26,834 nucleotides of DNA from an uncultured Marinosulfonomonas sp. (GTDB taxonomy: Bacteria; Pseudomonadota; Alphaproteobacteria; Rhodobacterales; Rhodobacteraceae): assembly GCA_947311455.1 (NCBI GenBank), contig CAMZKY010000288.1:1-26834 (forward strand), written 5' to 3'. Numbering within the stretch: the first letter of the stretch is position 1; every line of letters starts with the position of its first letter. Position numbers and translations under genes: made by a program. Under the pieces are notes generated by a model. That model saw nothing but the letters and a program-made list of their open reading frames with translations, was not told the DNA's origin and made no database searches. Of this stretch, positions 1-7,571 are shown piece by piece.

Positions 1-389
1 AATTGCCAAATGGCACGCAGGTTCTGATCGGGGATTCGATTGGCGAAATGAACTTCTATTATCAATTGGCCGATCTGGTATTTGTCGGGGCCAGCCTGAT
101 TGATCACGGCGGCCACAACATCATCGAACCTCTTGCCCTTGGCAAACCCGTGGTGATGGGGCCGTCAATTTATGGCATCGAATTTCCCGCTTATGACGCC
201 ATAAAAGCGGGGGCTTTTGAAAGCCTGCCAAACGGTGCGGCCCTTGCCAAACGGATCGTTGAATTATTTAATGATCCCGATGCGTTAGCCAAAATAACCA
301 CCCAAGCAAGCACCTATAATCACCGCCATATCGGGGCGGCCAAGCGCAGCTATGACATTCTGGGAAAATACCTTGATCCGCAGCCTTGA
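1..389 (+). CDS. waaA: 3-deoxy-D-manno-octulosonate (Kdo) transferase, C-terminal part (5' truncated by window edge)
   Basis: The reading frame is open from the window edge to TGA at 387-389, so only the last ~129 codons of the gene are present. It carries the C-terminal glycosyltransferase signature of the WaaA/KdtA family: a segment reading LADLVFVGASL, then HGGHNIIEP, then GKPVVMGP. The HGGHN..EP motif belongs to the sugar-nucleotide binding half of this GT-B enzyme. The family transfers Kdo from CMP-Kdo to lipid A precursor at the inner face of the inner membrane. The TTG at position 3 is not a real start; the N-terminal half lies outside the window. It is followed 48 bp later by a nonulosonic acid synthase gene on the same strand, so surface polysaccharide genes cluster here. 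The family call is firm; the number of Kdo residues added cannot be judged. Confidence 0.85.
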   Translation, partial: LPNGTQVLIGDSIGEMNFYYQLADLVFVGASLIDHGGHNIIEPLALGKPVVMGPSIYGIEFPAYDAIKAGAFESLPNGAALAKRIVELFNDPDALAKITTQASTYNHRHIGAAKRSYDILGKYLDPQP

Positions 390-437
390 ACCCACCCGCG
401 ACTTTGATATGTTGGACCAAACCTCACGGGATACACC

Positions 438-1484
438 ATGACCCTCACACTCTCCGGCAAAACCATCGGCCCCGACGCCCCCGCGCTTTTGATTGCCGAA
501 GTCAGCGCCAACCATGACCGCGATCTGGATCAGGCGCTGGCGTTGGTGGACATCGCCGCCGATGCCGGTTGGGATTGTCTGAAACTGCAAACCTATAACG
601 CCGATAGCCTGACCATTCGGTCGAACCATCCCTCGATGGCGATTGATCCGATCTGGGGCAAAGAAAACCTGTATGAGCTATACCAGTCCGCCGGTATGCC
701 GATGGAATTTCATGAGCCCCTGTATGCACGGGCAAAGGCACGCGGATTGCTGCCGTTTACCTCGATCTATGATCCGCGCGATCTGGAGTTTATCGAAAAT
801 TTAGGAAATGAAATTTATAAGATAGCTTCCTTCGAGATGACCTATGATGATCTGCTGATCGCCGTGGCAAGCACAGGCAAACCTTTGATCCTGTCTACGG
901 GCATGGCGATACTAAGCGAGATAGAACACGCGCTGAACGTATTGGAGCAGCATAACTCCGGCCCTGTGATCCTGCTGCATTGCTGTTCTAGCTATCCCGC
1001 ACCGTTGGATCAAATAAATCTGCTGGCGATGAAAACACTGGAACAAAAATTTGGCCGCATGGTTGGATTTTCCGACCACACGATCGGGTCGCGTGCGCCC
1101 TTGGCGGCGGCGGCCATGGGGGCGGTGGCGATCGAAAAACACTATACAAATGATCCTGCGCGCAAAGGCCCCGACCACCGTTTTTCCGCCACACCCGAGG
1201 TAATGAAAGACATCGCCGGCGGGGTGAAAGACATACACATCGCCAGAGGCTCGGGGATCAAACAAACCACCCGTGCTGAAGAAGGCAACAAAGCCGTCGG
1301 GCGGCGTTCGGCCTTTGCGATCCGCGATTTGGCGGCGGGGCATATAATTACCCCCGATGATTTCCGCTTTGTGCGCCCCGGTGCCGGTATTCCTCCCAAT
1401 GATTCAACTGCGCCCATTGGACGACGGATCAAGCTTGGCGTCAAAGCCGGTGATCCTATCAGCTATGATGATTTGCTCTTTTAA
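438..1484 (+). CDS. pseI: Pseudaminic acid synthase (NeuB/PseI family)
   Basis: The 348-residue product has the full NeuB-family layout: an N-terminal TIM barrel (about 10-270) and a C-terminal SAF (antifreeze-like) domain (about 288-348). Visible motifs are IAEVSANHD near residue 20, KIASFE at 128-133, FSDHTIGS at 211-218, EKHY at 233-236 and GPDHRFS at 244-250. The family condenses phosphoenolpyruvate with an acetamido hexose to form a nine-carbon nonulosonic acid. KIASFE and the LYELY segment near 78 favour the PseI branch over sialic acid NeuB, and the neighbouring PseH-like acetyltransferase supports this. Known products are precursors for flagellin or capsule glycosylation. PseB, C, F and G are not in the window. 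A legionaminic acid synthase is the main alternative. The 16-bp gap to the next gene indicates an operon. Confidence 0.82.
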   Translation: MTLTLSGKTIGPDAPALLIAEVSANHDRDLDQALALVDIAADAGWDCLKLQTYNADSLTIRSNHPSMAIDPIWGKENLYELYQSAGMPMEFHEPLYARAKARGLLPFTSIYDPRDLEFIENLGNEIYKIASFEMTYDDLLIAVASTGKPLILSTGMAILSEIEHALNVLEQHNSGPVILLHCCSSYPAPLDQINLLAMKTLEQKFGRMVGFSDHTIGSRAPLAAAAMGAVAIEKHYTNDPARKGPDHRFSATPEVMKDIAGGVKDIHIARGSGIKQTTRAEEGNKAVGRRSAFAIRDLAAGHIITPDDFRFVRPGAGIPPNDSTAPIGRRIKLGVKAGDPISYDDLLF

Positions 1485-1500
1485 AGTTTGAAAGTTTTAC

Positions 1501-2064
1501 ATGAAAACCATAATTGCCATTGCACAAAACCTTGAACTTTGCCCAATAGAAAAATGCAGCCCTGATATACAGGCCGGCATACGAGAAATTCGAAATGAAT
1601 CATCTATTCGAAAAAACATGTATCAAGAAAAAGAAATCCGAAGTGATGAGCATGAGTCCTGGATTGCGCATGTCAAATCAAGCAAATCTATTCAGTTCTT
1701 TGCCGTCTTAGATGTAAATCAAAAATTGATTGGCGGGCTGAGTTTCTCGAATATTGATATGAACAATCGACGCGCTGATTGGGCCTTTTATCTTACAAGC
1801 CACGTCCAAGGGCGCGGGTACGGAAAAGCATTGGAGTTTTTGGCCCTTGAATATGCTTTTGTAACGCTCGAACTTAACAAACTGAATTGCGAAGTGATAG
1901 GCTGGAATAAAGCCGTTCAAAAACTGCATGAAACATTCGGCTTTCAGCTTGAAGGAATTCGCAGGCAACACGTATACCGCAACGAAAAATATCACGATAC
2001 GACCCTGTTGGGAATAACCGCCAACGAATGGGAAAAACAAAAAGTCAAATGGGAAATATCATGA
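1501..2064 (+). CDS. pseH: GNAT-family N-acetyltransferase, PseH-like
   Basis: A 187-residue GNAT protein. The acetyl-CoA binding loop is visible as VQGRGYGKA around residues 102-110, followed by a C-terminal N..AVQKLHETFGF segment and EGIRRQHVYRNEKYHD, all typical of small-molecule acetyltransferases. The N-terminal stretch IRNESSIRKNMY and the EHESWI segment resemble PseH, which acetylates the 4-amino group of the UDP-altrosamine intermediate in pseudaminic acid synthesis. It starts 16 bp after the PseI-type gene and shares an ATGA overlap with the next small gene, so the three are probably cotranscribed and translationally coupled. The gene is clearly more AT-rich than pseI before it and the dehydratase after it, suggesting a different origin. 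A generic RimJ/RimL-type acetyltransferase remains possible; the context is the strongest support for PseH. Confidence 0.7.
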   Translation: MKTIIAIAQNLELCPIEKCSPDIQAGIREIRNESSIRKNMYQEKEIRSDEHESWIAHVKSSKSIQFFAVLDVNQKLIGGLSFSNIDMNNRRADWAFYLTSHVQGRGYGKALEFLALEYAFVTLELNKLNCEVIGWNKAVQKLHETFGFQLEGIRRQHVYRNEKYHDTTLLGITANEWEKQKVKWEIS

Positions 2065-2252
2065 CTGAAAAAACAAAATACGATCTGATCATCGACGAAA
2101 TAGAAGCCGTTCGAACAAAAAACAACAAGAACTGGATGGATATCTTGCGTCTTGCTTTTAAGCACTCCCCTGAGGACGCAGCAAAAATTCTTGCTGCAAT
2201 TTATGAGCAAGATCAAAAAGTGAGTGACCTGGCAAGCAAGCTTCTGGATTAA
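2061..2252 (+). CDS. Small acidic/basic helical protein of unknown function downstream of pseI-pseH
   Basis: A 63-residue ORF starting at the ATG of an ATGA overlap with the pseH-like stop (2061-2064). An in-frame ATG 33 bp upstream lies inside the previous gene and is less likely. The product begins MTEKTKYDLIIDEIEAVR and contains NNKNWMDILRLAFKHSPEDA. It is rich in Lys, Asp and Glu, has no signal peptide or membrane segment, and looks all-helical. Base composition is low in G+C like the preceding gene, so the two probably arrived together. I cannot assign a function; its place at the end of the nonulosonic acid genes suggests an accessory role in that pathway. The coupling, the periodic helical sequence and the fit between neighbours argue for a real gene. 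Confidence 0.65.
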   Translation: MTEKTKYDLIIDEIEAVRTKNNKNWMDILRLAFKHSPEDAAKILAAIYEQDQKVSDLASKLLD

Positions 2253-2266
2253 AGCCCAAACATCAT

Positions 2267-3247
2267 ATGAAAAAACCATTGTTCACCGTTTCCGAGTTGG
2301 AAGCCGCAGCGAAAGTTGTGTATTCTCATCTACAGCCCTCCCCGCAAATCCACTGGCCACAATTATCGGCCCGCACGGGGGCGCATGTGATTGTGAAACA
2401 TGAAAATCACCTGCCCACTGGCGCATTCAAAGTGCGCGGCGGGGTGACGTTTATTGATTGGCTGAAACGTGAACACTCCGATGCGCGTGGCATTATCACC
2501 GCGACGCGTGGCAATCACGGCCAATCACAGGCGCGCGCCGCGATTGCCGCCGGATTGGTTGCGAAAATCTATGTACCGCGCGGTAATTCCGTTGAAAAGA
2601 ACGCCGCAATGCGGGCTTATGGTGGTGAAGTGATCGAGTTTGGTGAAGATTTTGACGAGGCCAAGGCCGAAGCCATCCGCGTTTCTGAATCCGAAGGCCT
2701 GTTTGTTGTGCCTCCGTTTCACACCGAATTGCTGCGTGGTGTGGCAACTTATGGCTATGAGCTGCTGACGGCCCATCCCGATCTGGATACGATCTATGTG
2801 GCAATCGGCTGTGGCTCGGGTATTTGCAGCACCATCGCCGCACGGGATGCATTGGGGTTGAAAACCAAAATCGTTGGAGTGGTCTCGGAAAATGCGCAAA
2901 CCGCAAAATTATCGGTTGAAGCGGGCCGTTTGGTGGAAACCAATTCGGCCAACACATTTGCCGATGGTATGGCTGTGCGTGTGCCGGTAAAATCTGCCGT
3001 CGATATCTATGGCCCCGGCGCGGATCGCATTATCTCTGTTTCTGACGATGAGGTCGCGCATGCCATTCGCGCCTATTATACAGATATCCATAATCTGGCC
3101 GAAGGTGCAGGGGCCGCTCCATTGGCGGGGTTGATCAAGGAAAAAGACGTAATGCAAGACAAGAAAATAGCGCTTATCCTAGGTGGCGGCAACATTGACA
3201 GCGCGTGGTTTGCACAAGTGTTGCAAGGAAAAACGCCGACTGTTTAA
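2267..3247 (+). CDS. Threonine/serine dehydratase-like PLP enzyme (fold type II)
   Basis: A 326-residue member of the serine/threonine dehydratase family. The PLP-binding lysine is K55 in PTGAFKVRGG, the substrate loop is ATRGNHGQS at 79-87, and the phosphate-binding glycine loop is GCGSG at 181-185. Family members remove ammonia from threonine, serine or hydroxyaspartate to give a 2-oxoacid in the cytosol. There is no C-terminal ACT regulatory domain, so this is the short, catabolic-type architecture rather than biosynthetic IlvA. Relatives include hydroxyaspartate ammonia-lyase and the EutB dehydratase of hydroxyectoine use; no ectoine genes are seen here, so the substrate is open. It begins 14 bp after the small gene but its composition is closer to the window average, so it may not belong to the same functional group. 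Confidence 0.72.
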   Translation: MKKPLFTVSELEAAAKVVYSHLQPSPQIHWPQLSARTGAHVIVKHENHLPTGAFKVRGGVTFIDWLKREHSDARGIITATRGNHGQSQARAAIAAGLVAKIYVPRGNSVEKNAAMRAYGGEVIEFGEDFDEAKAEAIRVSESEGLFVVPPFHTELLRGVATYGYELLTAHPDLDTIYVAIGCGSGICSTIAARDALGLKTKIVGVVSENAQTAKLSVEAGRLVETNSANTFADGMAVRVPVKSAVDIYGPGADRIISVSDDEVAHAIRAYYTDIHNLAEGAGAAPLAGLIKEKDVMQDKKIALILGGGNIDSAWFAQVLQGKTPTV

Positions 3248-3396
3248 CCGATGGAACCCCACATTTTGCTAAAAGTACGCCTTTTTTACCAGTTTTTAAG
3301 GCAAATCGGCGTAAGCTCCTTTCAAATTGATTTAAAAACACTTAGTTTACATTCTATGGAAACCCGGCGAAACAACGGGCACAGGCAAACAGTAAC

Positions 3397-3870
3397 GTGA
3401 CAGTGATTAAAACCAAACTAAAACCCTTACGGTTGGATATCGTGCATAAGCATGATGTGCGCACTCAGTTTGGCGCGCTGTGTTACCGTATTCAAAATAA
3501 CAAAATCGAAATATTACTGATCACAAGCCGTGGCACAGGACGTTGGATTATCCCTAAAGGATGGCCCATGGATGGGGAAACCCCCGCCAATGCTGCTGCA
3601 ACTGAAGCATTTGAGGAAGCAGGTGTGGAAGGCAAACCTTCAAATGTTTGTCTTGGCATTTATTCCTATATGAAATCTCTCCCAAAAAATGATTCAATGC
3701 CCTGTGTGGTTGCTGTATTTCCGTTTCGGGTAAAAAAGCTTCTTAAAAACTTCCCCGAAGCCGGGCAGCGCAAACGGAAATGGGTTAGCCAGAAAAAAGC
3801 CGCGGCGCTAATAAGCGACCCCGAGCTGGCGCAATTGATCGGGAATTTTAACCCGAAATTTTTTAAATGA
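3397..3870 (+). CDS. NUDIX hydrolase
   Basis: A 157-residue Nudix protein starting with GTG. The Nudix box lies at about 55-77: G55 then E61 and TEAFEEAGV at 69-77, so the usual REUXEEXGU has Thr in place of Arg while the metal-binding glutamates remain. PKGWPMDGE just before it is common in proteobacterial enzymes related to diphosphoinositol-polyphosphate and dinucleoside polyphosphate hydrolases, so hydrolysis of a nucleoside diphosphate-linked compound is expected but the substrate cannot be read from sequence. The stop overlaps the next gene by ATGA (3867-3870), implying translational coupling to the DUF1178 protein. The 149-bp gap upstream probably holds the promoter; I did not see a convincing -35/-10 pair there. 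Confidence 0.82.
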   Translation: MTVIKTKLKPLRLDIVHKHDVRTQFGALCYRIQNNKIEILLITSRGTGRWIIPKGWPMDGETPANAAATEAFEEAGVEGKPSNVCLGIYSYMKSLPKNDSMPCVVAVFPFRVKKLLKNFPEAGQRKRKWVSQKKAAALISDPELAQLIGNFNPKFFK

Positions 3871-4322
3871 TTAGCTATACGTTAAAATGTGAAAATGATC
3901 ACCGTTTTGATAGCTGGTTTCAATCGTCGCATGCTTTTGCCAAATTGCATAATGCCGGTATGATCGCCTGTCCGGTATGTGAATCTGTGAGCGTTGAAAA
4001 ATCTATCATGGCGCCACGCGTGCGCCCTGCCCGCTCTGCCGCGGCGGTGCCGGCTGAAACCGCATCATCGCATGAAAGCACCAATTTAAGCACGCCACAA
4101 ACCAAAGCCGAACTTGAAATATCAAAGCTAAAAGCCGAAATTGAATCCAGCGCCGAATATGTGGGGATGGAATTTGCAGCGCAAGCCCGTGATATGTTTA
4201 CGGGCGACACACCTCAAAAACCGATCTACGGAGAAACCAGCATCGAGGATGCCAAACAGCTACTGGAAGACGGTGTGCCAGTGGCACCCCTACCTTTTGT
4301 TCCAACACGGAAAACAAATTAG
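3867..4322 (+). CDS. DUF1178 family protein
   Basis: A 151-residue protein beginning MISYTLKCENDHRFDSWF. Cys8 and the pair CPVC at about 36-39, followed by SVSVEKSIMAPRV, match the zinc-ribbon-like N-terminal half of the DUF1178 family of alpha- and betaproteobacteria. The C-terminal half contains GDTPQKPIYGETSIEDAKQL and ends PLPFVP, also characteristic of the family. A low-complexity Ala/Ser/Glu linker separates the two. Function is unknown for the family. It is often next to a Nudix gene or carbon-nitrogen hydrolase; here it overlaps the Nudix gene by 4 bases, so the two are one transcription and translation unit. Confidence 0.82.
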   Translation: MISYTLKCENDHRFDSWFQSSHAFAKLHNAGMIACPVCESVSVEKSIMAPRVRPARSAAAVPAETASSHESTNLSTPQTKAELEISKLKAEIESSAEYVGMEFAAQARDMFTGDTPQKPIYGETSIEDAKQLLEDGVPVAPLPFVPTRKTN

Positions 4323-4406
4323 GGTGTTTTTCAAATTATACTGTAATTTGTTTCAAACTTCCACTATCAGTTTTCCAATAACAAAAAGTGTAGCGGAGCT
4401 ATTCAA

Positions 4407-5225
4407 GTGGAACTTGTTTTTCAAACGCGATTTTCTTTTTTCGGGATTTCTGGATGGAAATCAGAGAACAGCAAAAGTGAGGAAGCACTTTTCGCGCCGG
4501 AACGGCTTGAAAAACGGTTTTCATTGTTCGAAAATATTGCTTTGGCTGGATTGAAAGATCAAACCGACCAAAACTATAAGCTTTGTATTTTGTCCTCTGA
4601 TAATCTTCCAGAAAAATATAAAAACAGGCTACAAGAGTTATGCAACGACACTATTGGGGCGGACCGCTGTCAATTTGCATATCGCGGCCCACGCAAAGCG
4701 GGGCGATTATTCCGGCAAGTAATGATGGAACAATACCCGGATGATCAAACCATCGCGCAAGTTGTATTGGATGATGATGACGCCGTAAGTAGTGATTTTG
4801 TGGAAATCTGCAAACAAGAAGCACGCCATGCAAGAGATCATAATTACGGTGATACAGACGGTGTATTTTTGACATTTCCAAGAGGGGTTAGCCTTGGTTT
4901 GGCAAACGGCGTTGCAGAATGGGTTTCCCAGAGAAATGCTCATTTCACTAATTTGGGGCTTACTTTGGTGGCCCCTCCCTCATTCAATCGCCATCCATTT
5001 CTAACCAGTCACCGGCAAATTGGAAACCGGTTTACAGCCCGCGCGATCCTGACACTAAGGCCCTTTTATGTGCGCGCGGTTCACGAAGATAATGACAGCG
5101 ATGCCAAGCACAACGAAGATAAGTATACACCAGAACAGATCGGCGAAATCATGACATATTTTCCGTTCCTGAAAAAGCACTTCCCCGACTGCCAGCCAAT
5201 GAGTGCAAAATCGCAAACAATCTAG
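4407..5225 (+). CDS. Putative rhamnosyltransferase (paralogue 1)
   Basis: A 272-residue protein starting at GTG 4407, with GGAG nine bases upstream. It opens with TRFSFFGISGW and contains QVVLDDDDAVSSDF at about 118-131; the acidic DDDD cluster (122-125) is the likely metal/nucleotide-sugar binding motif of a GT-A-like fold. Together with FTNLGLTLVAPPS and IGNRFTARAI these features fit the family annotated as putative rhamnosyl transferase (Pfam Rhamno_transf), frequent in marine Rhodobacterales. The name comes from family annotation; the sugar and acceptor are inferences. It aligns without gaps over the first 130 residues with the gene at 5327-6145, also 272 residues, so the pair is a tandem duplication. 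No signal peptide or membrane segment is visible. Confidence 0.7.
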   Translation: MELVFQTRFSFFGISGWKSENSKSEEALFAPERLEKRFSLFENIALAGLKDQTDQNYKLCILSSDNLPEKYKNRLQELCNDTIGADRCQFAYRGPRKAGRLFRQVMMEQYPDDQTIAQVVLDDDDAVSSDFVEICKQEARHARDHNYGDTDGVFLTFPRGVSLGLANGVAEWVSQRNAHFTNLGLTLVAPPSFNRHPFLTSHRQIGNRFTARAILTLRPFYVRAVHEDNDSDAKHNEDKYTPEQIGEIMTYFPFLKKHFPDCQPMSAKSQTI

Positions 5226-5261
5226 TTTGCCTCAAAATAGTCACAAACTTTCAGAAATCAC

Positions 5262-5317
5262 GCCCAACTCGCGCCCCGTTTCGATTCTAGCTTTTTCGAA
5301 GTTTAGAACGAGTGGGC
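5262..5317. repeat. Nested inverted repeat between the two glycosyltransferase genes
   Basis: GCCCAACTCG at 5262-5271 pairs with CGAGTGGGC at 5309-5317 (nine pairs, one bulged base). Inside the 37-base loop, TTCGA and TCGAA form a second short stem. It lies 10 bases upstream of the second glycosyltransferase start. There is no T-run after it, so it does not look like a simple terminator; it may fold in the mRNA as a leader or processing site. Confidence 0.4.
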
Positions 5318-5326
5318 TGTTGGTAA

Positions 5327-6145
5327 ATGCAAACTATAATACAAATGAGATTTTCTTTTTTCGGGCATTCCGGATGGCAGTCGGATGCAAGTAAAGACCC
5401 GCAAGCATTATATGCACCTGCGCGTTTGCGTAAGCGTTTTGAATTTTTTGAACGCATTGCTCTGGCAAGTTTGCGCGATCAAACCGATCCTGATTTTAAA
5501 TTGGCATTCTTGTCATCAAAATTAATGCCAAACCGTTTCAAAAACCGGTTAACTGAAATGTGCTACGATACTTTAGGTGAAGATCATTGCGACATTTTAT
5601 TTCGCCACCCCGGCAAAGCAGGCCGTATTTTCCGTAGATATACACAGCGCAGATATGCGGATCACGACTATGTTTCGCAGGTTGTTCTGGATGATGATGA
5701 TGCGCTCAGCAATGATTATATCGAAGTAAGCAAGCGCGAAGCCCATAATGCCGTCAAAAACAATATCGACAAGCACAGAGTCACCTTTTTGACTTTTTGC
5801 AACGGGTATACCCTTGGCCTTAGTGATGCACACAAGGCATGGTTGGCTCCAAGATACGTGCCATTTACCAATCTTGGATTAGCACAGATATCCCCCCCTA
5901 GCTCGGAAACACATCCATTTCTCACGGCACACAGAAAAATTGGTAATCGCCATACAGCGCGTGCAATCCACTCCAAACGGCCCTATTATTTGCGTACAGT
6001 GCATGACTTAAATGACAGCACAGCCTTTCGCAGTAAAAAGCGCCTTGATGGTGTAGAACAACAACAGGCAATCAAATATTTTCCGTTGTTGAATGATTTT
6101 CTCACGTCGCAATATGAAGAAGAGCTGCAAATGGCTGCCCAATAA
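5327..6145 (+). CDS. Putative rhamnosyltransferase (paralogue 2)
   Basis: A 272-residue paralogue of the preceding gene, with the same landmarks at the same positions: MRFSFFGHSGW at the N-terminus, QVVLDDDDALSNDY with the DDDD cluster at 122-125, FTNLGLAQISPPSS, and IGNRHTARAI. By eye roughly half of the residues in the first 130 are identical, while the C-terminal 40 residues have diverged. The start at 5327 keeps equal length with the paralogue, but a second in-frame ATG at 5345 directly before RFSFFG is also possible, and neither has a strong ribosome binding site. It is expected to be a cytosolic glycosyltransferase for a surface polysaccharide; divergence after duplication may mean different acceptors. 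It is followed by a small hairpin and then the lysC promoter region. Confidence 0.7.
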   Translation: MQTIIQMRFSFFGHSGWQSDASKDPQALYAPARLRKRFEFFERIALASLRDQTDPDFKLAFLSSKLMPNRFKNRLTEMCYDTLGEDHCDILFRHPGKAGRIFRRYTQRRYADHDYVSQVVLDDDDALSNDYIEVSKREAHNAVKNNIDKHRVTFLTFCNGYTLGLSDAHKAWLAPRYVPFTNLGLAQISPPSSETHPFLTAHRKIGNRHTARAIHSKRPYYLRTVHDLNDSTAFRSKKRLDGVEQQQAIKYFPLLNDFLTSQYEEELQMAAQ

Positions 6146-6158
6146 CCCAACTTAAAGC

Positions 6159-6179
6159 TTGGTTTCGGGCGAAAACCAA
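6159..6179 (+). terminator. Candidate hairpin after the glycosyltransferase pair
   Basis: TTGGTTT (6159-6165) and AAACCAA (6173-6179) form a 7-bp stem with a 7-base loop, 14 bases past the stop codon. The bases after it are only modestly T-rich (GTCTTTTGGG at about 6188), so termination is plausible but not certain. Confidence 0.35.
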
Positions 6180-6216
6180 ATTGCCGCGTCTTTTGGGTGT
6201 CGCAATTCTCTTGCTC

Positions 6217-6243
6217 TTGACACGGAGCCAACGTAAGTAACCT
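6217..6243 (+). promoter_or_regulatory. Possible sigma-70-type promoter for lysC
   Basis: A perfect -35 hexamer TTGACA lies at 6217-6222. TAACCT at 6238-6243 is the best -10 candidate at 15-bp spacing, shorter than ideal. The lysC start is 35 bp downstream of it. Only the -35 is convincing. Confidence 0.35.
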
Positions 6244-6277
6244 GCGATATATTGGTCAGGATACTAAAGGGCTCTCC

Positions 6278-7513
6278 ATGCCGACGCTTGTGATGAAATT
6301 TGGTGGCACATCGGTTGCCAACCTTGATCGGATAAAACGTGCCGCCAAACGGGTGGGCGTTGAGGTCTCAAAAGGCTACAACGTGATTGTTGTGGTATCA
6401 GCCATGTCCGGCAAAACCAATGAATTGGTCGGTTGGGTCGAAGAAACCTCACCACTGTTTGACGCGCGCGAATATGATGCGATTGTGTCTTCCGGCGAGA
6501 ACGTTACCGCCGGTCTTATGGCTTTGACCTTGCAAGAAATGAATATCAATGCCCGCAGCTGGCAAGGCTGGCAAGTGCCGTTGATCACTTCATCCGCTCA
6601 TGCAGCGGCAAGAATTGAAGACATTCCAACAAAAAACATTAACGCCAAATTTGATCAGGGCGTTCGGGTGGCCGTTGTGGCAGGATTTCAGGGTATCAGC
6701 TCCGAAGGGCGCATCACAACGCTTGGCCGTGGCGGATCCGACACCACCGCCGTCGCTTTTGCAGCCGCTTTTGGCGCCGAGCGCTGTGACATCTATACTG
6801 ATGTGGATGGCATTTATACCACCGATCCGCGGGTCGAAAACAAAGCACGCAAACTTGATAAAATCGCCTTTGAAGAAATGCTTGAGCTTGCCTCTTTGGG
6901 GGCCAAAGTATTACAAACCCGTTCTGTTGAACTGGCGATGCGCTTTAAGGTGAAATTGCGCGTGCTTTCAAGTTTTGAAGAACAATCAGATAGTGCCGGC
7001 ACTTTGGTGTGCGACGAGGAGGAAATTATGGAAAGTAATGTTGTTGCGGGCGTCGCCTTTCAACGAGACGAAGCTAAAATGACCTTGATCTCCATTGCTG
7101 ACAGACCGGGCATTGCCGCTGCAATTTTTATGCCTTTATCAGATGCAGGCGTAAATGTTGATATGATTGTGCAAAATATATCAGAAGAAGGGCGCACGGA
7201 TATGACATTTTCCTGCCCCGTAGATCAAGTGGGCCGTGCCCAACAAGCCATGGCAAAAGCCAAAGACAGTGGCGAGATCAACTTTCATGATTTGATTGCC
7301 GATACTGATGTTGCCAAGGTATCCGTTGTTGGAATTGGAATGCGCAGTCATACGGGTGTTGCAGCTAAAATGTTCCATGTATTGTCGGCCGAAGGTGTAA
7401 ACATCAAAGTGATCACCACGTCGGAAATCAAAATTTCTGTGCTGGTAGATCGCAAATATATGGAGTTGGCTGTGCAGGCTCTTCATGATGCGTTTGATTT
7501 GGACAAAGCTTGA
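6278..7513 (+). CDS. lysC: Aspartate kinase
   Basis: A 411-residue aspartokinase that phosphorylates aspartate, the first step towards lysine, threonine, methionine and diaminopimelate. The N-terminal amino-acid kinase domain starts with KFGGTSV (7-13) and includes TTLGRGGSDTTA and TDVDGIYTTDPR; the C-terminal ~150 residues carry tandem ACT domains, the usual site of feedback inhibition (for example ITTSEIKISVLVD near the end). Length and layout match the monofunctional class of Bacillus LysC, Corynebacterium and most alphaproteobacteria. Within the gene, a strong Shine-Dalgarno and in-frame ATG at codon 251 could start a separate 161-residue ACT-domain subunit (7028-7513), as known for alpha2beta2 aspartokinases. 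It is followed by ptsP on the same strand after a 215-bp gap. Confidence 0.95.
   Translation: MPTLVMKFGGTSVANLDRIKRAAKRVGVEVSKGYNVIVVVSAMSGKTNELVGWVEETSPLFDAREYDAIVSSGENVTAGLMALTLQEMNINARSWQGWQVPLITSSAHAAARIEDIPTKNINAKFDQGVRVAVVAGFQGISSEGRITTLGRGGSDTTAVAFAAAFGAERCDIYTDVDGIYTTDPRVENKARKLDKIAFEEMLELASLGAKVLQTRSVELAMRFKVKLRVLSSFEEQSDSAGTLVCDEEEIMESNVVAGVAFQRDEAKMTLISIADRPGIAAAIFMPLSDAGVNVDMIVQNISEEGRTDMTFSCPVDQVGRAQQAMAKAKDSGEINFHDLIADTDVAKVSVVGIGMRSHTGVAAKMFHVLSAEGVNIKVITTSEIKISVLVDRKYMELAVQALHDAFDLDKA
7016..7030 (+). promoter_or_regulatory. Internal ribosome binding site and ATG for a putative LysC beta subunit
   Basis: GAGGAGG at 7016-7022 is followed five bases later by ATG at 7028-7030, exactly in frame as codon 251 of lysC. 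The downstream product (161 residues, MESNVVAGVAF...) would cover just the tandem ACT domains. Overlapping alpha/beta aspartokinases with an internal start near codon 250 are established in Bacillus and Corynebacterium. The GAG GAG codons for Glu-Glu could also produce this sequence by chance. Confidence 0.55.
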
Positions 7514-7571
7514 GCAACCATTTGATGTAAGCTCCAGATATTTATACATTCTTAAGAAATTACAACGGGTT

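Noticed and set aside
3276..3313. TACGCC/GGCGTA inverted repeat with T-runs after the dehydratase gene
   Set aside because: Only six base pairs with a 26-base loop; too weak to call a terminator.
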